Assembly (NCBI GenBank): GCA_037013495.1
Contig: CM072810.1
Coordinates: 109,561,898-109,625,897, forward strand
Direction: 5' to 3'
DNA: 64,000 nt
Source: Hippophae tibetana
Taxonomy: Eukaryota; Streptophyta; Magnoliopsida; Rosales; Elaeagnaceae
Within the stretch, counting starts at the first letter, position 1. The number at the start of each line of letters is the position of its first letter. Under the pieces are notes generated by a model, which saw only the letters and a list, made by a program, of their open reading frames with translations, was not told the origin of the DNA and made no database searches. Of this stretch, positions 1-17,146 are shown piece by piece. Position numbers and translations under genes: made by a program.

Positions 1-161
1 AGATTTTTCATTTCAAATGCTATACAAAAGCATATAATAAGAAGTTGAACGAATAGAGAAACAGTGACTAGACTTGCTTGAAAGCTAAAGAAGATATATA
101 ACCAATATGAAACCAGATTTCTAGGTAGCACTAAAAGGAGAAATAGGGTGTGTGGAAATCA

Positions 162-5306
<5,145 letters not shown>

Positions 5307-5339
5307 GTCTATGTTAATAAGAACAACGGTTACAATCAA

Positions 5340-7984
5340 ACGCTTACCTTGAATTCAGAAATGGGTTTTGGAGGGTGATTGAAGGTGAAGCTCTGAATGA
5401 ATAATATTTGGGTCTGCGTAGATCGGATTGCTAGTAGAAGAAGAAGATTTCATTTGTGTATCGTTTATCATTTTCAATTTTTGTTAGAACATTTTTTCCT
5501 TTTCAAGAATTGGATAGTAAATAGACAGGAATAACATCGGTGCTCGTGCAGTCGAGCTTTGTATGAGTGATTATTTGAGTTCACTCGCCAATGGCTACTC
5601 AACTCAAATGAGCTTATTTGGGCTTCCCATCTTAAACCAACCCAGCCCATGTAATCGTAGGTTTGCTTAACCATAAAACTCTTTCAAAAGAATTAAAGTT
5701 TAGTATATAAGTTTAACGTCGATCGAAAATTTTGTTTATAATATGTATTATTTAGTTTTTTTTATTTACCAAAAAATATCACATAACAAATAGAATTCTA
5801 TTAAAAATAATATTATAATAAAATTTATAAATAATATAAATATTTTCCTATTAAATTAACTTTTAGAATTAAAAATATTAACTTTTATAAATTTTGATAC
5901 AAACATCATTAAATCAAGATTATTTTAATATACAGTAGTTTTGAGTTATTAATCAATAATGCATTTGGGTTTTTATAAAAAAGTTTTCAAAAAAAAATGA
6001 TAATAATAATAAAGCAAAGCTAATCTCAAATAGTAAGTTTTTCTTAACCATTAAAACCTGTGAAAGGAATTAGAATTTAAAGATCATGTTTAATTTGGGT
6101 TATAGAAAAGTACGTAACACAATGAAAGTGGATTGAATTGAATTAAAATATTAATATTATTATTATTATTAATTTAGATAATATTATTAAAATAAGGATA
6201 AAATTGAAAAATATGTTGAAATAGATAAAATTAGAAAAGAAATTTTATTTTAATCCAAATAAAATAAAATAAGGCTATAGCATTAGATGTGCTCTACTAA
6301 ATAGTGATGGAATAAGTTTCTCTTATAAGTCAACAAGTTATAACTCTCCGGTACTAAATTCACATACATATATTAAATATTTGAGATATAAATCCTAATT
6401 ACAAATATATGAATTTGAATTCTATAAAATAATTTTTATTCTTTGAATGAAAATGTTTATTTTACACATTGAAATTATTATGCATGATAAAATTTAATTA
6501 TAAGAAACAAATAAATAAAAATCTACAAACATATTAACTCACTAGCATCATTTATTATAGTAATTAATATCTTTTTATGTTGGATTTTACTTAACATTAT
6601 TTTTATATCTTTATTCAATATATTTGAATTCTAAAATATAAATGATTTTAATAAAAAAAATTAATAAATTTATATCTAGAAAAATATGTTAAAAATAACT
6701 CAAAATCATATTATAACAAGTCTATGTTATAAATAAATTCACATAAATTAAAATTTAGATATAAATACACTACAAATTATGGAGATTTATTAAACCTGAT
6801 AAAAAATAAAAATATAAAATAAACCTACCCAAGATAGCAAAGTCCTACGAGAGGAAAACTCTCCATTTATCACAGCTCAAAAGCAAAATAAAAAAAAAAA
6901 GGTAGAGAAAAATAATATGAATGTTTAGGATTTTCGGGAGCTTGAGTGAATTGTTATTCCGTAATATTTTTTTATATTAAAAAAAACTAAATTAAAATAA
7001 TTGAAATAAAAAATTCATGTTTTAAGTAAATACAAAAATAACTTAGTTAATAAAATAAAGATATAAAAATAACATAAATAATAAGTCTTTATATATATAT
7101 ATATATATATATTAACTCTTTGTTATTATGAAAATTGAGTGTTGAGTTATATTATTATTAAAAATAAATATTTTAATTTTATAATTATTTAAAATCAAGT
7201 ATTTTAGTCTCAAGATTAAAATATATATTTTTACATTAAAAATTTTATTTTTATAAATTAAAAAAATAAATTGATTAATTCATAAATAAAATTACTAAAT
7301 TGACCTATTTCAAAAACAATAAGAACCATGTATATATATCTCATAATATCTTTCTTCTATTTTTCATTACTCTTTTTAATTTTTTCGATATTTTATTTAT
7401 TTCTCTTCATTTTGATCTTTGTGTCATTCTTTCTCGATCAAACGGTTGCAATTAATTTTAATTCATTATTTTCCATTATCAACACGAATAAACTAATGTC
7501 ATTGCTAAAAATAGAATCTGTCTTTTACTCAGAGGAAGTCCATAATTTTTTGCCATTATATTTTTTTAGCTATATTAGGTGACGTATATTAATTTTTTTA
7601 TTCTTTATATTTTTCTTTGTATTGTTTTATATATTTTTTAATTACGTTATATTTTTACTCGTGAAGTAATGATATTTTTCTAGGGAGGTATATTTTGAGC
7701 TTAGGAGCTTTTTAACATAGGTCACATTTGACTGATACAAAATAAACTAGTTTGGATCTATTTATTGCTAGAGTAAATTTAAAAAGATTATCGATATATA
7801 TTAACTTTATGTTGTGTTAGAAAGAATTGATTTCTTTTTTAATTTGTGTATTTGGATGGGTTAAAAAATGAGTTAGATATGGAATCGATTCTTAAAGAAA
7901 AAAAATCATAATTTTTTCTCACTTTTAGGAATCATGATTTCATTTCTATCTCAATTTTTTCTTCTAATTTTACCCTTACTTTAA
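5340..7984. other. AT-rich intergenic spacer upstream of TADA
   Basis: There is no convincing coding sequence. The first 120 bases probably hold the TADA 5' leader (minus strand), including a donor-like GTAAGC near 5347 that may mark a leader intron. The rest is AT-rich, with an (AT)n tract at 7090-7113 and T-rich runs at 7330-7640. Short open frames here show no family resemblance. Confidence 0.6.
7090..7113. repeat. (TA)n microsatellite
   Basis: About twelve uninterrupted TA dinucleotides in AT-rich spacer. Confidence 0.9.
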
Positions 7985-8360
7985 ATATAACTCTAAACTC
8001 AAATCTCAAATCCTAAATCACAAATCACAAATCACAAAACACAAAACCTTAAATCCCAAAACTCAAAACCCCAAATCTCAAAACCCAAAACCCTAAAACC
8101 TAAATCCCAAAACCTTAAACCTTAAAACCTAAACCCCAAATCTCAAATCTAAAATCCCTAAACCCTAAATCCTTAAACCCTAAACCCCAAATCCTAAAAC
8201 CTTAAATCTCAAATTCTAAAACCCTAAACCCTATTTAGAAAAAAATAATAATTTTAACCTTAAACATTAACCCACAAATATAACCCTAAACCCCAAATCT
8301 CAAATCCCTAAACCTTAAATCCCTTAATCACAAATCACAAACCTCAAAACTTTAAACCCT
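7985..8360. repeat. Interstitial telomere-like CCCTAAA repeat tract
   Basis: About 370 bases are built from degenerate 6-8-mers of the form AAACCCTAA, CCCAAAT and CCTTAAA, with at least seven exact CCCTAAA units (for example near 8155-8185, 8219 and 8283). This is the C-rich strand of the Arabidopsis-type plant telomere repeat in decayed form. The tract is flanked by AT-rich DNA, and the window continues for more than 55 kb to the right, so it is internal and not a chromosome end. Confidence 0.8.
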
Positions 8361-8627
8361 ATTTAGAAAATAATAATTTTAATAATATATTTTCTTTTTA
8401 AGTAATAATTATTTAGAAAAATAATGATTTCAATAATGTATTTTGTCTGACGAAAAAATAATAATTAAATGATATTATTTAAAATTTATTGAATATAGTG
8501 GTATTAAGATAATTTATAGTTTTTTACATTCCATTCAATGACAAACCAAATACTGTAATATTAATTCTTTCTTTGATTCTAGTGGTCAAACCAAACAATA
8601 TTGTTTCCTTTTCATTTCATTCAATTA

Positions 8628-8662
8628 TGATTTTGATTTTGATTTTGATTTTGATTTTGATT
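8628..8662. repeat. (TTTTGA)n hexamer microsatellite
   Basis: Five to six tandem TTTTGA units, followed by TTCCATTCCATGAACCAAACG. It sits at the right end of a stretch (about 7840-8690) whose left end carries a loosely inverted TTTGGATGGG...GGAATC. That suggests a decayed non-autonomous element, but no clean terminal repeats can be drawn. Confidence 0.75.
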
Positions 8663-10122
8663 CCATTCCATGAACCAAACGTCACCTTAGTATAGTCCGG
8701 GGGTGTAACTTCTCATGGATTACACGAACAATTTTGATTAAATTTTTTTATAAAAATAATTATATTTATATTTTTAATATTATATATATCATTTTATTTG
8801 TAATATATAATATATATTATGTTTAATTATTTTGATATTTCATTCTATATATTAATAATATTTAATAAATATAGATATAAATTATGAATAAATTGTTAAA
8901 TAGTTACTTTTATTTAAGTATTTAATAAACTTTAAAAGAACTTATAGAATTGTAATCAAATATATAATATAAAGATACTTCTGAAGTTAATATGTTGCAA
9001 TCCAATTTCTTTTATTCAATTGTAATATGATCAAATTTATTTATATAGGCATGATTTTAATAATTATTATCTTTATTGTATTTTTAGTTATAATATGTTA
9101 ATTTTAAATTTATGTTATAATTTGTCATGCAAAGTTTAAAATTAGATGGAAGAAAGTCTAATCCAAGTCTTCCTGATTCTCTATAATAATGTATCTTTAG
9201 TTTCTTAATATTTAATAAAATTTTCTATTTTTCTTTTAAAATTAAACTTTAGTTTCTCTTGAAAAATATTTTCAACTCTACCATCATGTGGTATATTTTG
9301 GGTTTTCATTCCAATAGTGTTTTTCAACTGAATATTTGCTTATATCATAATAATTATTAATTAAAATAATATAATTTATTTTATTATTATAAATAAGATT
9401 TTTTTTTCTTTTTGGTGTGTATGGACACCTTGCGGATTGTAGCCCTTGCTTTCTGGCCATACATAACATAACGTGCACGGTTGATCTTCTTGCTTCAAAA
9501 GAAAATAACATCGTGCTACCTTTCTTTTTAAGTTAATGAAATATTTAAATAAATAATACTAACAGTACTATTCCTTCTAAGTTAATCTGCCAGAACTCAA
9601 AAGATCAACCGGCAGATTTAAGGGCACTTTTACTTGACAAATACAGTACATAACATATATTGAAATTATCTAGTGACTGAAGCCGGGCACGTTGTGGCAC
9701 CAAATTTTTGTTCTGTGGCACTAATAGTTAATTACATCATAATGTAACTATTATGTAAAAAAATTAAATAACACTACCGGTAATCGACCGTCGGTACTAT
9801 ATTAAACCCGACGACGGTACCATTTTCTTATTTTGAGCTAATTATCATTAATACCTTGGAGACAAACCTCACTGAATCAGAGGAGGAAATATAGATATGG
9901 TCATAATTATTTGAAGAAAAAGGAAAAATTAGTAGGAGTAGTATTCAACAAATATAACTAAAACCACATTATATATCAATTCACAATCTAATACGGTTCG
10001 TATGAATTATATGAATGTGTTCATCCCATCTGATCCGCATATCACGTTAATCCTATCCAATCTGATCCATATTGTATTACGGATTGAATTGGATGGATCG
10101 CACAATATGCTATTAGGAAGAA
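8663..10122. other. Intergenic spacer, nothing recognised
   Basis: AT-rich with no supported gene. A slightly less AT-rich patch at 9590-9840 contains short inverted ACCGTCGG/CCGACGG-like motifs. The stretch at 9980-10110 repeats GATCCGNAT-like words. Neither could be tied to a known family. Confidence 0.5.
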
Positions 10123-10638
10123 CTATATACTAACCATTTTAATCATATGAAACTGCACAATCTTATCAATAAATTCCTGTTTATTATTATTATTATTATT
10201 ATGACCTGGTACAAATCCAGGAAATAACTCTGCATCTGTTGTACTACCCCAAAAGCTACCAAATGCAAACTCACCCTTTTCAGACAACTCTTTAAGCACC
10301 TTGTCAACCTCCTCCATACAGCTATGGCTTCCTTGTATATTAGAAAACTCATCTGTTTGAATTCTCATAGATTCTCCAAAAACACCCAAAATTTCATTTT
10401 TCTGTTCACTGCCCATTTCATGATTTTCCATCATAATCTTCTCTTCTTTTGATGATCTTCTTTGTTTGAGCTGCTTCTTCTTGGTGTAATAATATCGCTT
10501 TGTTTTTCTTATAAACTTGTAAGGTAGTTTGAGCAATATGAAAATGAGGAGTTGAAGAATCAAACATTGACAACAACATGATATGACTATGCAATCCGCA
10601 CCAACTGTGTTCCAATCTTCCATACTTAAATTATACAA
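10123..10638 (-). CDS. Small plant membrane protein of unknown function
   Basis: An intronless frame of 171 residues. An alternative start at residue 6 (MEDWNTVGADC, position 10623) looks more like related plant proteins as I remember them. Residues 16-40 (CIVISCCCQCLILQLLIFIL) form one hydrophobic segment with a Cys cluster. A basic stretch follows (KTKRYYYTKKKQLKQRR, about 45-61), so the protein is probably a single-pass or palmitoylated membrane anchor with a soluble C-terminal part. Near the end is a conserved-looking block, EVDKVLKELSEKGEFAFGSFWG (about 110-131), then six Asn encoded by an AAT microsatellite, then an odd tail. I recall a small family of Arabidopsis proteins with the same N-terminal CCCQC and C-terminal GSFWG blocks and no known biochemical role. 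No function is assigned. Confidence 0.72.
   Translation of the reverse strand: MYNLSMEDWNTVGADCIVISCCCQCLILQLLIFILLKLPYKFIRKTKRYYYTKKKQLKQRRSSKEEKIMMENHEMGSEQKNEILGVFGESMRIQTDEFSNIQGSHSCMEEVDKVLKELSEKGEFAFGSFWGSTTDAELFPGFVPGHNNNNNNKQEFIDKIVQFHMIKMVSI
10181..10202. repeat. (TTA)n/(AAT)n microsatellite inside a coding region
   Basis: About seven ATT/AAT units. On the minus strand they encode six consecutive Asn (about residues 147-152) of the small membrane protein, so length variants would change the protein without shifting the frame. Confidence 0.9.
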
Positions 10639-13600
10639 AATTGATATTGTTTTGAAGGCATATAATGGAGTTGATATGAATTAATAAAAGAAATCATATC
10701 TTGTGAAGAGATCATAAAGTTACTTATGCTTCTGTACAAGGTATTATGAATGGTGAAGCAAACAGAAAGATACATAACTAACTAGCTGGCAAAAGGCTAT
10801 AATAATTAGGAGTATACTAGTCATGTGTGCCTTTGCTTTCAAATTATTTGTGTAATCTGAAATTAAATAATGTAACTAGAGCATTCAAGGGTTACCGATT
10901 ATTATACTATAATTAATGTAATATTTAATAGTTATTTGTTAGAAAAAGAAAATAGTAGCTGATTTTTTTTGGGTACAATATAATAACTAATTATTGGGAA
11001 GATAACATATTAAGATCATGATGACAATATATTACATAAGTTGTTATAATGTACTACTTTAAACATAAAAAGTGGACTTCTAGAGGAACGGATCTCATTA
11101 TCTTTTGGTACGTAGTTTTTGGGGTAGATCAGAACTGATAAATCGATCTAGAGACCTATTTCTTAGTTTTTAATTATATATTTATGTAAGTAAGAATTAA
11201 TTTATATATACAAATTGTTTGAACGATTTAATAAGGATATCGATCGATCTAGGTGCTTCTAGGTTGCAAAATTTAAAAACTCGAATTGATCGATCAATTT
11301 GTGGTTAATCAATCGATTACGATTAAGTGCTCTCAGATAAAAATTTAAATCTAATTATCATTGCTAAATTGATCGAAAATGGTCTCAATCGATTGAGACG
11401 ACGAACATGACTAGATCGATCAAGTAGGTTATTAATCGATCAAGCAGATGTTTTTTAATTTTAAAATTTCTATTTTAAACATGAGTCACTTTATAAAAAA
11501 TATCACATACTTTATTTTTAATGAGTATTACTGATCTTATTTAAAGTAAAAATTTCATTTAATAATAACCTAAGATAAAGGGTTTGATTTTTATTATAAA
11601 TAAAATCAAATCTCATAGTTACAACTCCTAACACAACTCAAAAGCCCACAATAACTATATATGCTTTTAATTCTCATGAATTTTATAGATTTTATTCATT
11701 TTTTCATGTATGTAGTCTTGATTTATTGAATTGATTATTTAGATTTAAAGAAGTTATGTTCATTGATCTCGGCTTAAGATATCTGGTTTATTATAAATTT
11801 TCTTTAATTGATATATTTGTTGAATCTATTCACGTACGATTTATTCATTATTAAAATTCATTTAAAACACACATAAACACTTGTGTTTATGTGCTAATGT
11901 TTTTACATGTTATTCAGTAAATATGTCTACTTGTTGACAAGCTTATTCAAACATTGGTTAGGATTCATTTACACTAATCTTTAAGGATGTGAAAATAAAG
12001 TGGGAGTTGTAAGTAGAATATACGGGGGCATTATTTTAGGAATGATAATATAAGATCGAATTTATATTTAAACATTTAATATTTACATGAAAAAATTAGG
12101 TTATAAGATGGATTGGTGGTTCTCTTCATAGGTTATTGATGCGGTCTAAGTTATTTCTATCTAAACATATATTATGTTGATATTTTTAATTTTCACATTA
12201 AATTTTTACTCCAAGATTACATATGTGACTACTACATTTAGATATCGATTGTAAAATTGTTAATTTTTGAAATAACATATTCACCTTTTATTTAAGTTTA
12301 TTTTATTTTTAATAATCTTTTATTTTCATTCCAAAAAAATTAACTTAAAGAAAAATGATGATCATGTTCATTTATAAATTTCATATTAATATTTTTATTT
12401 AAACAATGTGTAACATTTTTTTTCATATTTTTAATATCCCTTTAAAGTGTTTCGTTTGAACAACATTTTGTATTTTATTATATTAATTTCTTTTATTTTA
12501 TTTCATTTATTATTTTTCTTTTCTTCTATTTTCTTTTATTTTATTTCAATCTTTTACTTTCTTACTTTCTTTTATTTTATTCCATTCATCCTTTTTTTAT
12601 TTTGTTTCAATATTCTACTCATCTATTTTATTTCAATACTCTATTTTCTTCTATTTCTTTGAATCTTTTACTTTCATCTTTTTCTAAAGAAGCCTATTAG
12701 AATTATTATTTTTACTTGCATCGTTTATGTAGTTAAATTCTATACCATATTAAAGTAAATAAGAATTATGAATTTTTCACTTTTAAAAATTTATAAAGTT
12801 TTGACTTCAAATATAAGCTAATTGAAATTCTCTAACGCTTTTTTTTTTCTCTTAATACGATAGAATTTTAGGAAAATGAATTGATTCTATTTTATTCTCA
12901 CTTTTCAATTTAATCAAACATAAAATTAAAAGAAATCAATTTTAATTCTATTTTATTTCAATTAACCAAACATGATTTAATATGATAGAATTCTGGGAGC
13001 AAAGAGTTTACAATGTTGGCTATTCGATAGCTTTTGGGTTTGCATCCTATTTTCATGGTAATGTTGTCTCTCATTTCTCTCTCTCTCTCTTTATCTCACT
13101 CTTCTTAAGCAATTTCATCCTGTTAGGTTTTCAATTCTGTCACCATCATTGGTGATTCCACCACCATCGTTGAACATATTGTGATGTGCCATATTTTATT
13201 TTTTTTCTCAACATTTCTTGTCTTTTCAATCCTTATTTCAATCAACACCTGTTATTTTTATATCTACGGAATTAATCTTTAATTAGTCAACCTAAAATTC
13301 AATCATAAAAACTCTCTCCAAATCTACATTTATTAGTCTATTGTCCCAATGCTTACACTTTGATTCAACTACTTTAATGATACTTCATATCTACCAAAAA
13401 TAGATAAATTATATTTTCTACCATGTAAATATTTTTAAGGTTCTAAATGTTTTATTATGGGAAAAAGTGTGAATTATTTAAATTTTATTGCTGAAAATAT
13501 AATAAAAAAAGAACAAAGCTATCCAAATTTGCTTGAATTGAATTGCATATTATATCGTTTTTTTATGATATTTCACTATTTTGTCCAAGATGTACAAACA

Positions 13601-13849
13601 ATTTAAGATCACTTTATTTTAGAATAAAATAGTTCCTAAAATCTCTTCTTTATTATAGAATATCGGAATACTATACCTCATAATATTATACTACTTAGAA
13701 TCAAAGAAGAAAAACATAAACTAAGAATTTTTTCGAACCAAGTTTGTTTAGAGAGAGAAATAAGAAAAAGAGGCCTCTATTTAAGCTGTTAGAGAGGGCT
13801 AACGGGATGCATAAATTCATATTGGAGAAGCTACAAATTTTCCGTCTAT
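10639..13849. other. Intergenic spacer with low-complexity tracts
   Basis: No supported gene. Contents: a cluster of ATCGAT/GATCGATC words at 11130-11450; a pyrimidine-rich tract of TTTTATTTTATTTC-like runs at 12450-12680, which makes a spurious hydrophobic open frame; AT-rich sequence resembling a decayed MITE at 12860-13000 (inverted ACCAAACAT and AATTCTATTTTATT words); and a (CT)n run near 13073-13090. Confidence 0.55.
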
Positions 13850-13961
13850 ACTAGTAGTGTTACAGTATCTGCATAAATTCAACCCATTGTGAATTATGCA
13901 CGACTACTAGTATTGTTATAATATCTGCATAAATTCAACCCATTATGACTTATGCACAAAT
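13850..13961. repeat. Two-copy 56-bp direct repeat
   Basis: ACTAGTAGTGTTACAGTATC at 13850 recurs as ACTAGTATTGTTATAATATC at 13906. Each copy continues through CTGCATAAATTCAACCCATT and a TTATGCAC tail. The period is 56 bp with a few substitutions. A further partial copy (GCATAAATTCATA) precedes it near 13809. It lies about 260 bases downstream of the polygalacturonase stop. Confidence 0.85.
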
Positions 13962-14222
13962 ATATAAACACATTAGTTTTCCTCTCTAAAATAATTAAAC
14001 TTTGTCAATAAATTACAAATGACTATACGTCTCTACATAAAAGTTGAAAATACATTCTTTTATTTTCTCACAAATTAATATCTAAAAAATAAATAAAAAC
14101 AAATAAAATATCAATTAATGCGTGCAATAGAAAACAATAATCAATATAGTGGAATTACAATGCCATGCACAAATCTTTTTTTTTTCTAAGAGAGAGAAAT
14201 TAGAAGTACATATTGAGAGCAA

Positions 14223-17076
14223 TCAGAGACAACTGCTGGGAATAACAACTCCAGTGGCTCCTCCAGTGACATATCTACAATAAGATTTGGCTGGTTTTTT
14301 GAAATAAGTGAGTCTTATGTCTTGTATTCTTATTCCCCAACATGGATTCCCTTGACTGCATTCGAAATTCATTGCTATTGGTGTGGCTGATGTTCCCTTT
14401 ATATTGTTGTATGTCACTTGACTTATCTTTACCCCTGAACTCTGCACGACCAAGATTTTATTTTATTAATCAAAAATCGTGTGCAGCTTAAATATTACAA
14501 TTCTGGACTTTATTTAATTTTTTATATTAAATGATATTTGATGTAATTTAAAAATATAATTTAAAATACAGAATGAGATGGATACCTGATGGGGGCAGCC
14601 ACTATTACCAGGGCAGTAGTTCTGATCAATAATAATAGGATTCTGTACATTTTTCATGATGAGGTTTCTGTATGCAATGTTTCTAACAAACCCATTACTG
14701 GGTCTGGCCCATGATTTTATTCGGACTCCATTTTGGGTTTTTGTGAAAACTGAATTTGTCACCGTCACATTTTCTACACCAGCTTCGTTCGCGTAATCCC
14801 CCAAGCTACCAATACTGTATTTGGAAAATTTGAAATTATTACTCAAAAATTCCTAATGAAGTAATCCCCCAAGCTAACTAATAACCATAACTTCTTTATA
14901 TTAATTTTGGATTAATTCAAGAAATAACATTAAGATTAAGATATGATGAATGAATAATAGTTTTCATTAATTATATTATTATTTTAATATTTATTTAAAA
15001 ATATATTTATTTTAAAAGAATTAAAATTTTAACATAATACTTACTCTATTAAATTATTTAAAATATTTACATTAATTTTTAATTTTAACTATTTAACACA
15101 TTATATATATACATATATATGAATAAACAAAAACTTAATCTAATTATTTAAAGTTTGTGAGTTTAATATTAAAAGTGTCATTTTTGTGTAATTATATGTT
15201 TATAAAAAATACAATATTAATATATGTTTGGTTTTAATTAACTATGATTTTAATGTTTTAATAAATATCTACATCCTCCGTCTAATCGATTAGATTAGTT
15301 TTAGGGAAAAGAAACCTCAATTTTTTGTTGATAATCATAATTTTAGTAATATGCGAACAAAATATTAATTCCTAATTATCACGTGTTGGTTGATTATTAG
15401 TAGAAAAATTAAAAAAAGATAGGATCATGTGACCAACTTATAATTTTATTATTATTTTAATTATAAATCTAATTAGTTGAATCATTGTTCAGTTTAATTA
15501 GATATGTGTTCAACTTTATTCTAAAAAATAGAGTTGATCAACGATTGATCAAACTCTAATTTATTAAATAACTGTCGATTTAATTGGACATATCTTAAAT
15601 TCAATTCTAACAAATGAGATTATTTTTAATCAAAATCTATACAATTTATTTAGACATATGCCCAATTTAATTTGGAAATATCTCAAATTCAATTCTGACA
15701 ACTGAGATTACTTTTAATCAAAATCTATCCACTTTATTTAGACATATGCTAAACTCAATTCCTAACATCATTAACCAATTAATTCAATTAAACATGTATT
15801 TAATTCAGTTTCAACGAAACTAACTAAACTCTAATTAGTTGGATTAGTTAAATTAGACAAATATTTAGGTAAAATTAAATTACAATTAATCAATAAAAAT
15901 TAAAGTTATTTTTATTATTTTATGTAAAAAGAAAATAAGAAATAATTTTTAATTAATATGAGACTATATCCCCTACTAACCCAAAAATTAATAGAAATTT
16001 TGAATTCAATAAACATAAAAATACGGACCTAATGCCATGTCCGGGGCCACAAGCAATACGCTCAATCCACAAGTTCATAGAGCCCTGACCAATAGAAATA
16101 CAGTCATCACCGGTCATGATGGTGCTCCTGGTTATGGTAATCCCAGTAGAGTGCTGCAAGTGAATGCCATCGGTATTTGGACTCCCACTGGGTGCTCTAA
16201 TCCTCACATCCCGAATCAAAAAATTGTGGCTATGGTCTATTGCCATGTGTATTGTTTTGCTGTCCATTGATGTCAACCCACTCACCACTATGTTATTGCA
16301 CCAACTGAACGATACCGACTGCAATATGCAAATATTTCATACACAACTTATTAACACAACATATTAAAGATTAAAGAATTTACATTATAAAATTATAAAT
16401 TCCTGTTATACTTAAACATTAGAATTAACATCTAACCCTTATATGTAAATGTAATATATATAAATCAACACTTAAATAATATATACAAATTTTACATGAT
16501 TAAATTGACTTTAAAATAAAATGTTAATACCTAATTGTACGTAACAAATATACATGTCTAAAAAATTAATGTATTCTTTTTTAAGGTTAATTCATATATA
16601 TAACTTACCCTAGCACCTGTAGGACAACTTTTTCCATATCTACGGCAAGTCCAATAGGCATGTCCTCTTGCATCCAAAGTTCCACCATATATTTTCACTC
16701 TATTAACCTTCCGGAACTGAATCCAATATTCACTATTAAGGCTCCAAATATTGGATGGAGCTACAAGCTTGCCGTCTATATGAAACACAATCTTGTTCTT
16801 ACAAGGACCACTAAATTCAACCGGACGATTTAGCAAATAAGTCCCACGAGGAATGTAAATAGTAGCGCCCATATTTGAGCCGCATGCCGCCCACCATGCC
16901 TTCATGAATGCTTTGCTGCTATCCCTTCTCCCGTCTGATCTCGCGCCGTAACGACCCACATTGATCATGTAAGTTGCATTACAAATGGATGTCATGACCA
17001 ATAAAATCATTGACACCAAAACACAACTATAATATATTACTTTCGTTTGATTAGCCATCATTTGATATGTCATCAA
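14223..17076 (-). CDS. Polygalacturonase (pectinase), GH28
   Basis: Secreted enzyme that hydrolyses alpha-1,4-galacturonan in cell-wall pectin. Exons on the minus strand are 17076-16609, 16318-16029, 14814-14586 and 14441-14223 (468, 290, 229 and 219 bp). They join in phase to give 401 residues, the usual size for the family. Donors are GTAAGT, GTCCGT and GTATCC, and every acceptor ends in AG. Residues 1-34 form a hydrophobic signal peptide. All four GH28 motifs are present: SPNTDG (Asp206), TGDDC (Asp227 and Asp228), GPGHG (His250) and RIK (284-286). The full catalytic set suggests an active enzyme. Paired Cys (CPTGAR region, CSQGNPC near the C-terminus) fit an apoplastic protein. Intron 2 is 1.2 kb and AT-rich. 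Several ATGs crowd the start (residues 1, 2, 6 and 7), so the exact start is uncertain. Endo or exo mode cannot be decided from sequence alone. Confidence 0.93.
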
Positions 17077-17134
17077 CTATAAGTGTGTAAGACTAACTAT
17101 GTAATTATATTTCATCAATGGGCATTTTCATACG

Positions 17135-17146
17135 TATATATTTATA
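17135..17146 (-). promoter_or_regulatory. TATA box of the polygalacturonase gene
   Basis: On the minus strand this reads TATAAATATATA, about 60 bases upstream of the first ATG. The position fits a short leader. Confidence 0.5.

Noticed and set aside
5340..5347. Very short leader intron (about 43 bases) between GTAAGC at 5347 and an AG just before the TADA ATG
   Set aside because: Shorter than plant introns normally are; the donor-like motif may be chance or belong to a different leader structure.
7328..7582. 84-residue hydrophobic open frame, plus strand
   Set aside because: It arises from a T-rich low-complexity tract, has no family resemblance, and is not supported by promoter or splice context.
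12447..12662. 71-residue Phe/Leu/Ile-rich open frame
   Set aside because: Direct translation of a TTTTATTTTATTTC-like tract; composition alone explains the open frame.
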